DNA of 17,682 bases from Ectothiorhodospiraceae bacterium (GCA_007125455.1 SLDE01000238.1:1-17682); one strand, 5' to 3'. Counted from the stretch's first letter, positions 5,259-13,256 are shown. A program made the numbers and translations. The notes: a model not told the origin generated them from the sequence alone.

Positions 5259-7562
5259 ATGAAGATTACTACCCGTCGCCTCTGGCCCTGGTTGCTTGTT
5301 GTGGCTCTGTTGCCGGGGCTGCTGTGGCTGGCCCTGCCCAAACCCGACCTGCTCGGCCACACCAGCTACTCCACCGCCTATCTGGACCGGGATGGGGCAC
5401 TGCTGTGGCTCAGCCTGGCCCACGATGAGCGCTACCGCCTGCCCCTGGAAGAGGTGGCGGATACCATGATTGAGGCAAGCTTGTTATACGAAGATCGTCG
5501 CTTTTATCAACATTTTGGCGTCGATCTCCTCGCCATGCTACGAGCCAGCTGGCAAACCCTCGCGGGAGAGCGCCGGGTGGGCGGCTCGACCATAACCATG
5601 CAGGTGGCGCGGCTGCGCTATGGACTGCCGCACAACCTGAGCGGCAAGCTACAACAGATCGGGCGTGCGCTGCAGATCGAGCGCCACTACAACAAGGCCG
5701 ATATCCTTGAGGCCTACCTGACCCTCGCCCCCTACGGCGGTAATATCGAGGGGGTGGCGGCGGCCAGCTGGATCTACTTCGACAAGCCACCACAGCAGTT
5801 GAGCCGTGCCGAGGCCATGGCCCTGGCACTGATCCCGCAAAACCCGGTAGGGCGCAGTCCGACCACTGCCTCTGGCCAGCAGCGCCTGGGCGCTGCCAGA
5901 GCAGAGCTGGCGCGCCGCTGGCCCCAGCAGGACCTGCCAACCACCCTGCCGCTGGCCTTCCGCCCACTCAATCAGCTGCCACTACACGCCCCCCATCGGG
6001 TACAAGCCATGCATCAGCAGGGGATGGCACGCCCCGGCAGTGTACACACCACCCTCTCCCTACCGCTGCAGCGGCGCATGGAGTCCCTGGTGGCGAACCA
6101 TCTGGCCAACCTGCGCCCCCAGGGCCTGGACAATGCGGCCGTGTTGGTACTCGATTATCGTGATATGTCCCTGTTGGCGGCGGTGGGCTCGGCTGATTAC
6201 CACAATCCAGCCATCGCCGGGCAGGTGGACGGCACCCGCGCCCCTCGCTCCCCTGGCTCGGCCCTTAAGCCCTTTCTCTATGCCCTGGCCATTGAGCAGG
6301 GTCTGATCCACCCGATGACCCTGCTCCATGATGCACCACGACGGATCGGTGCCTACAGCCCCGAGAACTTCGACCGCCAATTCAGCGGCCCCATCCTGGC
6401 CCAGGATGCCCTGATCCACAGTCGCAACGTACCGGCTGTCACCCTGTTTGCCAAACTCGAACAACCCGGTCTGCACGGCCTGCTCGATCAGGCAGGGATA
6501 GGCGGGCTCCGCTCAGCTGAACACTACGGTATGGCCCTGGTGCTCGGTGGTATGGAGATCCGTATGGATGAGTTAGCCGGGCTATACGCCATGCTGGCCA
6601 ATCGCGGCCAATGGCGCCCATTACGCCAGTTAATGGACCAGCCAGCCCCATCCCCGCGCGCACTGCTCACGCCGGAAGCCGCCTGGCTCACTCTGGAGAT
6701 GTTGCGCCACACCCCCCCACCCCGTGATGATCGTCTGCCTGGGGCCGTACCCCGTCAGAGCCAAACAGTGGCGTGGAAGACCGGCACATCCCACGGCTTT
6801 CGTGATGCCTGGGCTATCGGGGTAAGCGGGCCCTATGTGGTGGCCGTATGGTTAGGCCACTTCGATGGCCGCCCCAACCCGGCACTGGTGGGGCGTAGCG
6901 CCGCCGGGCCATTACTGTTTCGCATCCTTGAGACACTCCAACAAGAGGATGGCCGCTGGCCGACACCCGGCTTCGACGCCCATGGCCTGCGCTTGCAGCA
7001 AGAGCCGATGTGCGCCATCGGCGGCGACCTGCCGGGGGCCCACTGTCCGCGCAGCCTACCGGGCTGGTTCATTCCTGGTACCTCCCCCCTGAAGGTCAAT
7101 ACCATCCACCGCCAAATCCCTGTCCTTGTAGCCAATGGCCTGCGTGCCTGCACACATCGCCCGCCAGAAACCCGGCTGGCGGTGCACAGCTTCTGGCCCA
7201 GCGAGTTGCAGGCGATATTCCATCGTGCCGGGTTGATCCAGCATGGCCCCCCGCCCTTTGGCGAACCATGCTCGCTGGAACAGCAGGCGGCCCACGGTGA
7301 TCCGCCGCAGATCCGCAATCCGCAACATGGCTTGAGCTATACCCTGCACAGCGGCCCTGTGGAGCACAACCTGATCCCGCTACAGGCCAGCAGTGAGGCG
7401 GGAGTGGAACGACTCTACTGGTTTGCCGACCAACGCCTGATCGGCCATGTTGCATCCGGGGAGACCCTCTACTGGTCGGCAGAGGTGGGTGACTGGCAAC
7501 TCACGGTGAGCGATGATCACGGTCGCTCTGCCAGTGTGCCGATTCAGGTACGCAGACGCTGA
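5259..7562 (+). CDS. pbpC: Penicillin-binding protein 1C (glycosyltransferase/transpeptidase-like)
   Basis: 767 aa, normal for PBP1C. An N-terminal membrane anchor lies at about 8-27 (LWPWLLVVALLPGLLWLALP), placing the rest in the periplasm. The GT51 glycosyltransferase domain is at about 50-220, with catalytic E78 (LLYEDRRFYQH), the GGSTITMQ motif and second Glu E141. The penicillin-binding domain is at about 290-560, with SxxK S334-K337 (SPGSALKP), SxN S388-N390 (SRN) and KTGTS from K507. The C-terminal about 90 residues fit the BiPBP_C domain. In E. coli PBP1C is a minor enzyme encoded beside the alpha-2-macroglobulin gene yfhM; here no yfhM is adjacent. The start at 5259 has no clear Shine-Dalgarno (TAGCCTTCT precedes it), but upstream in-frame codons do not extend the signal anchor sensibly. 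It converges with msrB. Confidence 0.95.
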   Translation: MKITTRRLWPWLLVVALLPGLLWLALPKPDLLGHTSYSTAYLDRDGALLWLSLAHDERYRLPLEEVADTMIEASLLYEDRRFYQHFGVDLLAMLRASWQTLAGERRVGGSTITMQVARLRYGLPHNLSGKLQQIGRALQIERHYNKADILEAYLTLAPYGGNIEGVAAASWIYFDKPPQQLSRAEAMALALIPQNPVGRSPTTASGQQRLGAARAELARRWPQQDLPTTLPLAFRPLNQLPLHAPHRVQAMHQQGMARPGSVHTTLSLPLQRRMESLVANHLANLRPQGLDNAAVLVLDYRDMSLLAAVGSADYHNPAIAGQVDGTRAPRSPGSALKPFLYALAIEQGLIHPMTLLHDAPRRIGAYSPENFDRQFSGPILAQDALIHSRNVPAVTLFAKLEQPGLHGLLDQAGIGGLRSAEHYGMALVLGGMEIRMDELAGLYAMLANRGQWRPLRQLMDQPAPSPRALLTPEAAWLTLEMLRHTPPPRDDRLPGAVPRQSQTVAWKTGTSHGFRDAWAIGVSGPYVVAVWLGHFDGRPNPALVGRSAAGPLLFRILETLQQEDGRWPTPGFDAHGLRLQQEPMCAIGGDLPGAHCPRSLPGWFIPGTSPLKVNTIHRQIPVLVANGLRACTHRPPETRLAVHSFWPSELQAIFHRAGLIQHGPPPFGEPCSLEQQAAHGDPPQIRNPQHGLSYTLHSGPVEHNLIPLQASSEAGVERLYWFADQRLIGHVASGETLYWSAEVGDWQLTVSDDHGRSASVPIQVRRR

Positions 7563-7607
7563 CCACTCCCTAGCCCATCCGCTCCTACTATGGGATAGGG
7601 CTAGTGG
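7563..7607. terminator. Bidirectional terminator-like hairpin between pbpC and msrB
   Basis: A long imperfect stem: CCACT (7563-7567) pairs with AGTGG (7603-7607), and inside it CCCTAgCCCA pairs with TGGGaTAGGG with one g/a mismatch. TTATT follows on the plus strand; on the minus strand the arm is followed only by CAGCG-type sequence. It begins directly after the pbpC TGA and ends four bases from the msrB stop, as expected for a shared terminator of convergent genes. Confidence 0.6.
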
Positions 7608-7610
7608 TTA

Positions 7611-8021
7611 TTACTGTTCCCGGCGTCGTTCCTCCGGGGTGAAACCGAGCGAAACCGAGTTGATGCAATAGCGTTTGCCGCTCGGCGCTGGCCCATCATC
7701 GAAGACATGGCCCAAATGAGCGCCACAATGCGCACACACCACTTCGGTACGCACCATGCCGTGGCTGTGATCTTCCACGGTTTCCACCTGACCCGGCGCG
7801 ATCACCTCACTGAATGAGGGCCAGCCGCAGCCGGACTCGAATTTGTCGCTGGCATCAAACAGCTTCTCCCCACAGCAGATACAGCTATATACCCCTGGTG
7901 TGTGGGTTTTTAGCCACTTGCCAGAGAAAGGTGGCTCGGTGCCCTTCTGGCGACATACCCTATACTGCTCCGGTGTTAGTTTCTCGCGCCAGTATGCGTC
8001 GTTGTGCTTCTCATCTGCCAT
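7611..8021 (-). CDS. msrB: Peptide-methionine (R)-S-oxide reductase
   Basis: 136 aa, single-domain MsrB. It reduces the R epimer of methionine sulfoxide in oxidised proteins, using thioredoxin. The structural zinc site is formed by two CxxC pairs, C47/C50 (CICC) and C96/C99 (CAHC). The catalytic cysteine is C119 in RYCINSVSLGF, and C65 in SGCGWPSF is in the conserved region where a resolving Cys is often found. The family signature HLGHVFDDGP is intact. The start at 8021 is supported by a textbook GGAGGTGAT six bases upstream. No MsrA domain is fused. It is transcribed away from the carbonic anhydrase gene across a 78-base gap. Confidence 0.96.
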   Translation of the reverse strand: MADEKHNDAYWREKLTPEQYRVCRQKGTEPPFSGKWLKTHTPGVYSCICCGEKLFDASDKFESGCGWPSFSEVIAPGQVETVEDHSHGMVRTEVVCAHCGAHLGHVFDDGPAPSGKRYCINSVSLGFTPEERRREQ

Positions 8022-8044
8022 GTATCACCTCCATAGGGTAAGAT

Positions 8045-8063
8045 ACTATTAATCGATGATAGT
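8045..8063. promoter_or_regulatory. Inverted repeat in the msrB / carbonic anhydrase divergent promoter gap
   Basis: ACTAT (8045-8049) and ATAGT (8059-8063) flank a palindromic ATCGAT core. The element is centred in the 78-base AT-rich gap shared by two divergent genes, so it is a plausible operator. Short arms make this weak; chance occurrence is quite possible. Confidence 0.25.
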
Positions 8064-8099
8064 CTATATCTCTACATATTAACCCAGAGGCAAGCAGAG

Positions 8100-8660
8100 A
8101 TGATTCGCAAAAACCCATCCGGTGATCTACCAGAGATCCACGAATCCTCCTACGTTGACCAAACCGCGATTATCTGCGGCAAGGTCATCATTGAGGAAAA
8201 CGTCTTCGTCGGCCCCTACGCCGTCATCCGTGCCGACGAGGTCGATGCCAATGGTGAGATGGACCCCATCATCATCGGTGCCAACTCCAATATCCAGGAC
8301 GGTGTTGTGATTCACTCCAAATCCGGAGCCGCAGTGACCATTGGCAAAAACACCTCGATTGCACACCGTTCCATAGTGCACGGTCCGTGCGAAGTAGGCA
8401 ACAACGTCTTTATTGGCTTTAACAGTGTATTATTCAACTGTACCCTGGGTGATGGCTGCGTAGTGCGCCACAATGCGGTGGTCGACGGGGCCCATCTGCC
8501 CGAGGGTTTCTATGTACCCTCCACCACCCAACTGGGTGCCAGCACCAACCTGGATGATATTCCACGGGTGAATGCCAAGGCCTCGGAGTTCTCTGAGGAT
8601 GTGGCACGCACCAATAACGAGCTGGTATTGGGATACAAAAAACTGCAAAACGAGTTTTAA
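8100..8660 (+). CDS. Gamma-class carbonic anhydrase-like protein (left-handed beta-helix)
   Basis: 186 aa. A run of hexapeptide repeats ([IVL]-G-x4 type, about 15-145) predicts a left-handed parallel beta-helix trimer, followed by a C-terminal helix (about 160-186). The three zinc/iron ligands of gamma carbonic anhydrase (Cam of Methanosarcina) are in place: H72 (VVIHSK), H89 and H94 (IAHRSIVHGP). Active-site R44 (VIRADE), Q66 (NIQDGV) and acidic D46/E47, near the Cam proton-shuttle Glu, are also there. This looks closer to Cam/CcmM N-domain than to the short YrdA/PaaY types, because the region after RADE carries a longer acidic loop (EVDANGEMDP). It probably interconverts CO2 and bicarbonate, but family members can be inactive or act on other substrates. 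No signal peptide is seen. It is followed 22 bases later by the CBS gene, suggesting one operon. Confidence 0.85.
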   Translation: MIRKNPSGDLPEIHESSYVDQTAIICGKVIIEENVFVGPYAVIRADEVDANGEMDPIIIGANSNIQDGVVIHSKSGAAVTIGKNTSIAHRSIVHGPCEVGNNVFIGFNSVLFNCTLGDGCVVRHNAVVDGAHLPEGFYVPSTTQLGASTNLDDIPRVNAKASEFSEDVARTNNELVLGYKKLQNEF

Positions 8661-8682
8661 TAAAGCCATTAAGGAGTCGAAC

Positions 8683-9087
8683 ATGACCACAATCACCATT
8701 GGCGAGGTAATGACCCCGGATCCCATCACCATCAGCGCCGATACGGCACTGGATGAGGCCCAAAAGCTCATGATCGCGCGCCGACTACGCCATCTACCGG
8801 TGATGGATGGGGAGCGCCTGATGGGGGTGGTCTCGGATCGGGACATCTATCTGGCGCAGATCACCAACCGTGATTTAGACGATTTCAGCAGCCTGCAGGT
8901 GGGGGATGTGTGCAGTCTCGATGCCTATGCTGTGGAGTCGAACAGCACCCTGGCAGAGGTCTCCAGCGAGATGGCCAAACGTCAGATTGGCTCGGCCCTC
9001 ATCGTGGATGGGGGGAAGCTCAGCGGCATCTTTACCGCTACCGATGCCTGCCGCCACCTGGGTAGGCAGCTGCAGGCCGTCGGCTAA
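8683..9087 (+). CDS. Tandem CBS-domain protein
   Basis: 134 aa made of two CBS motifs only (about 7-60 and 74-128), forming one Bateman module. Typical signatures are MTPDPITISADTALDEAQKLM, HLPVMDGERLMGVVSDRDI and the second-copy GSALIVDGGKLSGIFTATD. Such stand-alone modules bind adenine nucleotides (AMP, ATP, SAM) and usually regulate a partner protein. No catalytic or transport domain is attached. The ATG at 8683 is chosen because AAGGAG sits six bases upstream; longer in-frame readings extend back into the carbonic anhydrase gene. The context suggests it may sense cell energy state for the carbonic anhydrase, but that is an inference from adjacency only. Confidence 0.88.
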   Translation: MTTITIGEVMTPDPITISADTALDEAQKLMIARRLRHLPVMDGERLMGVVSDRDIYLAQITNRDLDDFSSLQVGDVCSLDAYAVESNSTLAEVSSEMAKRQIGSALIVDGGKLSGIFTATDACRHLGRQLQAVG

Positions 9088-9098
9088 GCTGTAACACA

Positions 9099-9116
9099 GC
9101 CCGGCTAGCGCCGGGC
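9099..9116. terminator. Hairpin in the convergent gap, terminator candidate
   Basis: GCCCGGC-TAGC-GCCGGGC is a perfect 7-bp G/C-rich stem with a 4-base loop. It lies 12 bases after the CBS gene stop and 14 bases before the stop of the leftward membrane-protein gene. A U-tract is poor on both strands, so termination efficiency is uncertain; position and strength are the support. Confidence 0.5.
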
Positions 9117-9129
9117 CCTGGCTGCTTAG

Positions 9130-9477
9130 TTAGCCAAACATCCAGGAGTTTTCATTCGCCAGGGGCTGCTTCTTGTCCAGCATCTGCAGCCCTTTCACAC
9201 AACGAATAATCAACCACACCAGCCAGAACACCAGAATCAGATAACCAATCAGAATGAACGATGTCAGCACGCCGATAATGAAAAACAGCAGTCCGATCCA
9301 AAAGGTACGGATCTGAAAGGTATAATGGCTTTTTAGCCAGGCGGGCGCTTCACTACGATTGATGTAGGCCATTACCACACCGATGATCCCGGTGATGCCA
9401 ACAACAATACTCACCAAATAGAGGATATAAATAATCTTCGCGCTGGTATCGCTATGATTGTTTGCTACATCGGTCAT
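9130..9477 (-). CDS. Small membrane protein, COG3671/DUF4870-like
   Basis: 115 aa with three predicted transmembrane segments (about 14-38, 57-76 and 77-95), so an inner-membrane protein. The pattern AKIIYILYLVSIVVGITGII, then MAYINR, SHYTFQIRTFW and RCVKGL, is what I recall of the uncharacterised COG3671 / DUF4870-related family found widely in gammaproteobacteria. The function is unknown; the conserved HYTFQIRTFW stretch between helices 1 and 2 is the family hallmark. The start at 9477 has AGGAG eight bases upstream. It lies directly downstream of mnmE on the same strand but is separated by 72 bases with its own TATAAT, so it may be independent. Confidence 0.8.
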   Translation of the reverse strand: MTDVANNHSDTSAKIIYILYLVSIVVGITGIIGVVMAYINRSEAPAWLKSHYTFQIRTFWIGLLFFIIGVLTSFILIGYLILVFWLVWLIIRCVKGLQMLDKKQPLANENSWMFG

Positions 9478-9508
9478 GTACTGGCTCCTGCTTCGTTATG
9501 GTTTATGA

Positions 9509-9514
9509 ATTATA
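9509..9514 (-). promoter_or_regulatory. Possible -10 element for the small membrane-protein gene
   Basis: A perfect TATAAT on the minus strand, 31 bases upstream of the ATG at 9477 in the 72-base gap after mnmE. No convincing -35 is seen 16-18 bases further upstream, so this is a partial match only. Confidence 0.35.
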
Positions 9515-9549
9515 AAGTCTGGATATGACAAACAGCCATCTTCTCGTTC

Positions 9550-10890
9550 TCACTTTCCGATACAAAACGAACTGAAGATCCTGCCCAACAAGTCATCGGC
9601 ACCAAATTGCCCGGTGATTTCCCCCAAAGCCTGCTGTGCCAGGCGTAATTCCTCTGCCATCAATTCACCCATACCGCTTTCCAGCTGCCCCCTTGCCTGC
9701 GCGATATGCTCACCGGCCCGCGCCAGGGCATCGAGATGGCGCCGTCGGGCCATATACTGCCCTTCGCTGTTTTGCTGATAGCCGACACTCTGCTTAAGGT
9801 GCTCGCGCAGCTGTTTGATCCCCTCTCCCTGCTTCGCAGACAACCTCAGGCTTGGCACAGCATCCCCAAGATCTATCCCTGCTGGGTTACCACTAAGGTC
9901 GCACTTGTTGCGCAGGATGCTAAGCGGAATCTGTGCCGGGAGCTGTGCGAGGATCGCCTCATCCTCGGCGCTGATCCCCGTCCTGTCATCCACCAACAGT
10001 AGTATGCGGTCCGCCCCTGCAATGGCTTGCCAGGCCCGTGCAATCCCCTGCTGTTCCACCGGGTCGTCGGTCTCGCGCAGGCCGGCCGTGTCGATGATAT
10101 GCAGTGGCAGGCCGTCGAGCTGGATCTGCTCGCGCAGGGTGTCGCGGGTGGTACCTGCGATCTCGGTGACGATGGCACTGTCCTGACCGCTGAGGGCATT
10201 GAGTAGGCTGGACTTGCCTGCATTGGGCTGACCGGCCAGGACCAGGGTCATTCCCTCGCGCAACAGGCTCCCCTGGCTGGCACTGCGATTAATCTCATCT
10301 TTGCTCTGTTCTATCTGCTGTAGGCGCGCGGCGATCTCGCCACCGCCAAGAAAGTCGATCTCTTCGTCGGTGAAGTCGATCGCCGCCTCCACATAGGTGC
10401 GCAGCTCGGTAAGTTGCTCTACCAAGGCATGTACATGACGGGAGAACTCCCCTTGCAAGGTGCGCATGGCACTGCGCGCTGCCTGTTCGCTACCGGCCTC
10501 GATCAGATCCGCAATCGCCTCGGCCTGGGCCAGATCCAGTTTGCCGTTAAGAAAGGCCCGTTCGGAGAACTCGCCCGGTCTGGCCAGCCGCACGCCCAAT
10601 GACTGCAGGGCATGCAGCAGACGGTCGATGACCACTGGCCCACCGTGGCCTTGCAGCTCCAGTACATCCTCTCCGGTAAAGGAGTGGGGCGCGGGAAACC
10701 ACAGGGCGATCCCCTGATCGAGCAGTTCACCTGTGGGATGGTAGAACGGAAGGTATTCGGCGTAACGTGGTTTGGGGCAATGCCCCAACAACGCCTCGGC
10801 ACAGGCCTTGGCTGCCGGGCCCGAGATCCGCACAATCCCCACGCCACCCCTGCCGGGGGGCGTGGCCTGTGCGGCGATGGTCTCGTTCAT
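9550..10890 (-). CDS. mnmE: tRNA modification GTPase MnmE (TrmE)
   Basis: 446 aa, standard length. With MnmG it makes the cmnm5/nm5 modification of wobble uridine 34 in tRNAs reading NNA/NNG codons. The N-terminal formyl-THF-binding domain opens with ETIAAQATPPGRGGVGIVRISG. The G domain is inserted in a helical domain: P-loop GQPNAGKSS (220-228), GTTRDT switch I (246-251), DTAG (267-270), NKCD (328-331), SAK (351-353). The C-terminal CIGK ending (C443) is the family signature. The start at 10890 has GAGG six bases upstream. It lies 13 bases after yidC, probably co-transcribed. The partner gene mnmG, which often follows mnmE at the origin, is not here. Confidence 0.97.
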   Translation of the reverse strand: MNETIAAQATPPGRGGVGIVRISGPAAKACAEALLGHCPKPRYAEYLPFYHPTGELLDQGIALWFPAPHSFTGEDVLELQGHGGPVVIDRLLHALQSLGVRLARPGEFSERAFLNGKLDLAQAEAIADLIEAGSEQAARSAMRTLQGEFSRHVHALVEQLTELRTYVEAAIDFTDEEIDFLGGGEIAARLQQIEQSKDEINRSASQGSLLREGMTLVLAGQPNAGKSSLLNALSGQDSAIVTEIAGTTRDTLREQIQLDGLPLHIIDTAGLRETDDPVEQQGIARAWQAIAGADRILLLVDDRTGISAEDEAILAQLPAQIPLSILRNKCDLSGNPAGIDLGDAVPSLRLSAKQGEGIKQLREHLKQSVGYQQNSEGQYMARRRHLDALARAGEHIAQARGQLESGMGELMAEELRLAQQALGEITGQFGADDLLGRIFSSFCIGK

Positions 10891-10903
10891 CGCCCGCCTC
10901 GGA

Positions 10904-12538
10904 TCAGGCCTTCACCACATAGCGGGTGATGTAGTACTGCTGGGCGATAGAGAGGACATTGTTGACCACCCAGTACAGCACCAGGCCCGCCGGGAAGAAG
11001 ATAAAGAAGAAGGTGAAGGCGATCGGCAGGATCATCATCACTCGCGCCTGGATCGGATCCAGGGGGGTGGGGTTGAGCTTGTGCTGGATCAGCATAGTCA
11101 CACCCATCAGGATCGGCAGCACGAAGAAGGGATCCGGGCTGGAGAGATCCTGAATCCAGAGCATGAAGGGTGCCTGACGCATCTCCACACTCTCAAGCAG
11201 CATCCAGTACAGCGCAATGAAGACCGGGATCTGTACCAGGATCGGCAGACAACCGCTAAGCGGATTGATCTTCTCCTCTTTGTACATCTTCATCATCGCT
11301 TCATTGAGCTTCTGCTTGTCGTCGCCGTAGCGCTCCTTCAGCTCCTTTAGCTTGGGCTGAACCTTGCGCATATGGGCCATGGATTTATAGCTGGTCTCCG
11401 AGAGCTTGTAGAACACCAGCTTAATCATCACCGTGAGCAGGATGATCGCCCAGCCCCAGTTACCGACCAGGGCATAGATATGACTGAGCAGCCAGAACAG
11501 CGGTGCCGAGATGATGGTAAGGAAGCCATAATCCACGGTCAGGTGCAGGCCCTCGGCCACCTCACGCATCTGATCCTGCAACTTCGGGCCAACGAACAGC
11601 TGTGAGCTAAAGACAGCACTCTCGCCTGCGGCTACCTGGCTATTCTCCCCGACCATGCCGAGGATGTAACGGTTGTCGCGCGGCGATTTGGAGTAGAAGT
11701 TGCTGCTCTCGTCCTGCGGCGGCACCCAGGCACCAACAAAGTAGTGCTGGATCATCGCGGCCCAACCGCCATTGATGCTGCGGTTAAGGTCGCGGCTGGA
11801 CATGTCGCTGAAGCTGATCTTTTCGTATTTGTCTTCCTGGCTGTAGATCACCCCACCGGTATAGGTGTAGATGAACCAGGAGGTATCATCCTGTAGTTCA
11901 CTGCGTTGCAACTGCCGATAGACATGGCCTACCCAGGGCTGATCACTGTAGTTGCGCACCTCGAAGTCCACGTCGATGACGTATTTGCCGCGATGGAAGG
12001 TGTAGATCTTGTCTACCTCAACCCCGCTTTCGTGCTGCCAGGTAAGGCGAACCTCCAGGCTATCCTCGCCATCGGCCATCACATACTCATCTTGGGTGGC
12101 GATAAAGCGCTGGTGGTGATTGGGCGCAGGGCTATCCGTACCGGCTGCTGGCAGTAATGCCGCCTGGGCAATAAAGAAGTTACGCGAGCCGTCGTCCATC
12201 AGGCGCACAGGCACCTCAGGCTCTTTCAGTTCCTGTGGATACTGGGTTAAATCAACCCGGCGCAAGTCCCCACCCAGGCTGTCAATTTCCAGATCATAGA
12301 CATCGGTACGCACATGGATACGTTGCGCACTCTCCAACTGCTGAACGGAGGGGGCGTCCATCACCGCGCCACCCTCTTCGCGCCGTTCCGCCGGCGTAGT
12401 CGGCAGATCCTGCTCCAGCATGGCTTGTTCCGTTTCGACCGGCTGCTGCGGGCGAACATAGTCTTCCTGCCAGGCCTGCCAAATCATAAACAGGGTAAAG
12501 AACAGGGCGGTCAGCAATAAGATTCGTGCAAAATCCAT
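10904..12538 (-). CDS. yidC: Membrane protein insertase YidC
   Basis: 544 aa. It inserts and folds inner-membrane proteins, alone or with SecYEG. TM1 is at about 4-21 (FARILLLTALFFTLFMIW). A large periplasmic beta-domain follows (about 60-330), then the conserved five-helix core from about 335 to the end. The cytoplasmic hairpin is recognisable (MAHMRKVQPKLKELKERYGDDKQKLNEAMM split by the core helices), as are NPLSGCLPILVQIPVFIALYW, RQAPFMLWIQDLSSPDP and FPAGLVLYWVVNN. The hydrophilic-groove basic residue that is R366 in E. coli appears as K373 (VMIKLVFY), a conservative change. The C-terminal tail is short (RYVVKA). The start at 12538 gives the canonical MDFAR opening but has a weak ribosome site (AAAAGACGAC). 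Confidence 0.97.
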   Translation of the reverse strand: MDFARILLLTALFFTLFMIWQAWQEDYVRPQQPVETEQAMLEQDLPTTPAERREEGGAVMDAPSVQQLESAQRIHVRTDVYDLEIDSLGGDLRRVDLTQYPQELKEPEVPVRLMDDGSRNFFIAQAALLPAAGTDSPAPNHHQRFIATQDEYVMADGEDSLEVRLTWQHESGVEVDKIYTFHRGKYVIDVDFEVRNYSDQPWVGHVYRQLQRSELQDDTSWFIYTYTGGVIYSQEDKYEKISFSDMSSRDLNRSINGGWAAMIQHYFVGAWVPPQDESSNFYSKSPRDNRYILGMVGENSQVAAGESAVFSSQLFVGPKLQDQMREVAEGLHLTVDYGFLTIISAPLFWLLSHIYALVGNWGWAIILLTVMIKLVFYKLSETSYKSMAHMRKVQPKLKELKERYGDDKQKLNEAMMKMYKEEKINPLSGCLPILVQIPVFIALYWMLLESVEMRQAPFMLWIQDLSSPDPFFVLPILMGVTMLIQHKLNPTPLDPIQARVMMILPIAFTFFFIFFPAGLVLYWVVNNVLSIAQQYYITRYVVKA

Positions 12539-12634
12539 GATGTCGTCTTTTGTTTAGTGATGATGAATGGGACCATACGGCCAATCGAAAGATCCGCCTA
12601 TGCTACACCATGCGGTGACAATTGGCATGTACCA

Positions 12635-13075
12635 TTACGGGTGAGGATCGGGTGATGTTTCGGCAGACAGACAGCGACGGGCCAGCTGCTTGAAGCCGTG
12701 TTGGATGTTGTTGCGTAGGGTTTGCTTATCCAGCTTTGCGGCGGCTGGTTTGGCCAGGATCACCAAATCCACGCTATCGAGGGCGTGTTTATTCAAACGG
12801 AAGTATTCGCGTAGCAGCCGTTTGATGCGATTGCGTTGCACCGCCAGCCGTATCGCCTTGCGGGAGATCGCCATACCCAGGCGTGGATAGCCCAGACCAT
12901 TCGCCCTGGCGAGGATGGTAAACTGGCTGTTGCCCGCCTTACAGGCACCAGCAAAGACTTGCTGGTACTCGTCGGCACTAAGCAGCCTCAGCCTGCGAGG
13001 AAAACAACCCGCGCCATCGGGCTGCGGGTCGTCGGTTCCGGCCAGTTGCAGCGGATTAGGCTGAGAGGCGTGCAC
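12635..13075 (-). CDS. rnpA: Ribonuclease P protein component
   Basis: About 146 aa if started at the GTG at 13075. It is the protein subunit of RNase P, which helps the catalytic RNA bind pre-tRNA 5' leaders. The conserved core starts at FPRRLRLLSADEYQQVF and carries the RNR-type signature AVQRNRIKRLLREYFR followed by DLVILAKP. No ATG lies in frame near the expected start. The open frame begins at a TTG (13117), with GTGs at 13114 and 13075, so the gene must overlap the end of rpmH by 20 bases (13075) or about 60 (13114-13117). The 13075 GTG gives the smaller overlap and has AAGGG just upstream but very close. About 24 residues precede the usual family start. The gene is certain; the start is not. 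Confidence 0.88.
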   Translation of the reverse strand: MHASQPNPLQLAGTDDPQPDGAGCFPRRLRLLSADEYQQVFAGACKAGNSQFTILARANGLGYPRLGMAISRKAIRLAVQRNRIKRLLREYFRLNKHALDSVDLVILAKPAAAKLDKQTLRNNIQHGFKQLARRCLSAETSPDPHP

Positions 13076-13190
13076 GGCCCTTGGCGCGGCGTGCCTTGAT
13101 AACTTTACGACCACCAACGGTGCTCATACGGGCGCGAAAGCCGTGGCGACGGGCGCGCTTGAGGCGGCTTGGCTGAAAGGTTCTCTTCAT
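13056..13190 (-). CDS. rpmH: 50S ribosomal protein L34
   Basis: 44 aa, exactly the bacterial L34 length: MKRTFQPSRLKRARRHGF, then RARMSTVGGRKVIKARRAKGRARLSA. It is a highly basic protein that binds 23S rRNA in the large subunit. The ATG at 13190 is the family start. Its 3' end overlaps the start of rnpA, the classic rpmH-rnpA arrangement next to dnaA. A TTGACA-containing promoter and a leader hairpin lie upstream. Confidence 0.97.
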   Translation of the reverse strand: MKRTFQPSRLKRARRHGFRARMSTVGGRKVIKARRAKGRARLSA

Positions 13191-13225
13191 GACTGCATCG
13201 TCCAGTAAAAGTAGGTCATTAACAC

Positions 13226-13245
13226 CCCGCCTTTTGGCAGGCGGG
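13226..13245 (-). other. Hairpin in the rpmH 5' leader
   Basis: CCCGCC and GGCGGG form a perfect 6-bp stem around an 8-base loop (TGCCAAAA on the minus strand), 36 bases before the rpmH ATG and just after the predicted promoter. It lacks a U-tract, so it is unlikely to be a terminator. It may stabilise the mRNA or take part in leader regulation. No function is shown. Confidence 0.35.
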
Positions 13246-13256
13246 AAAAGCCGGTC

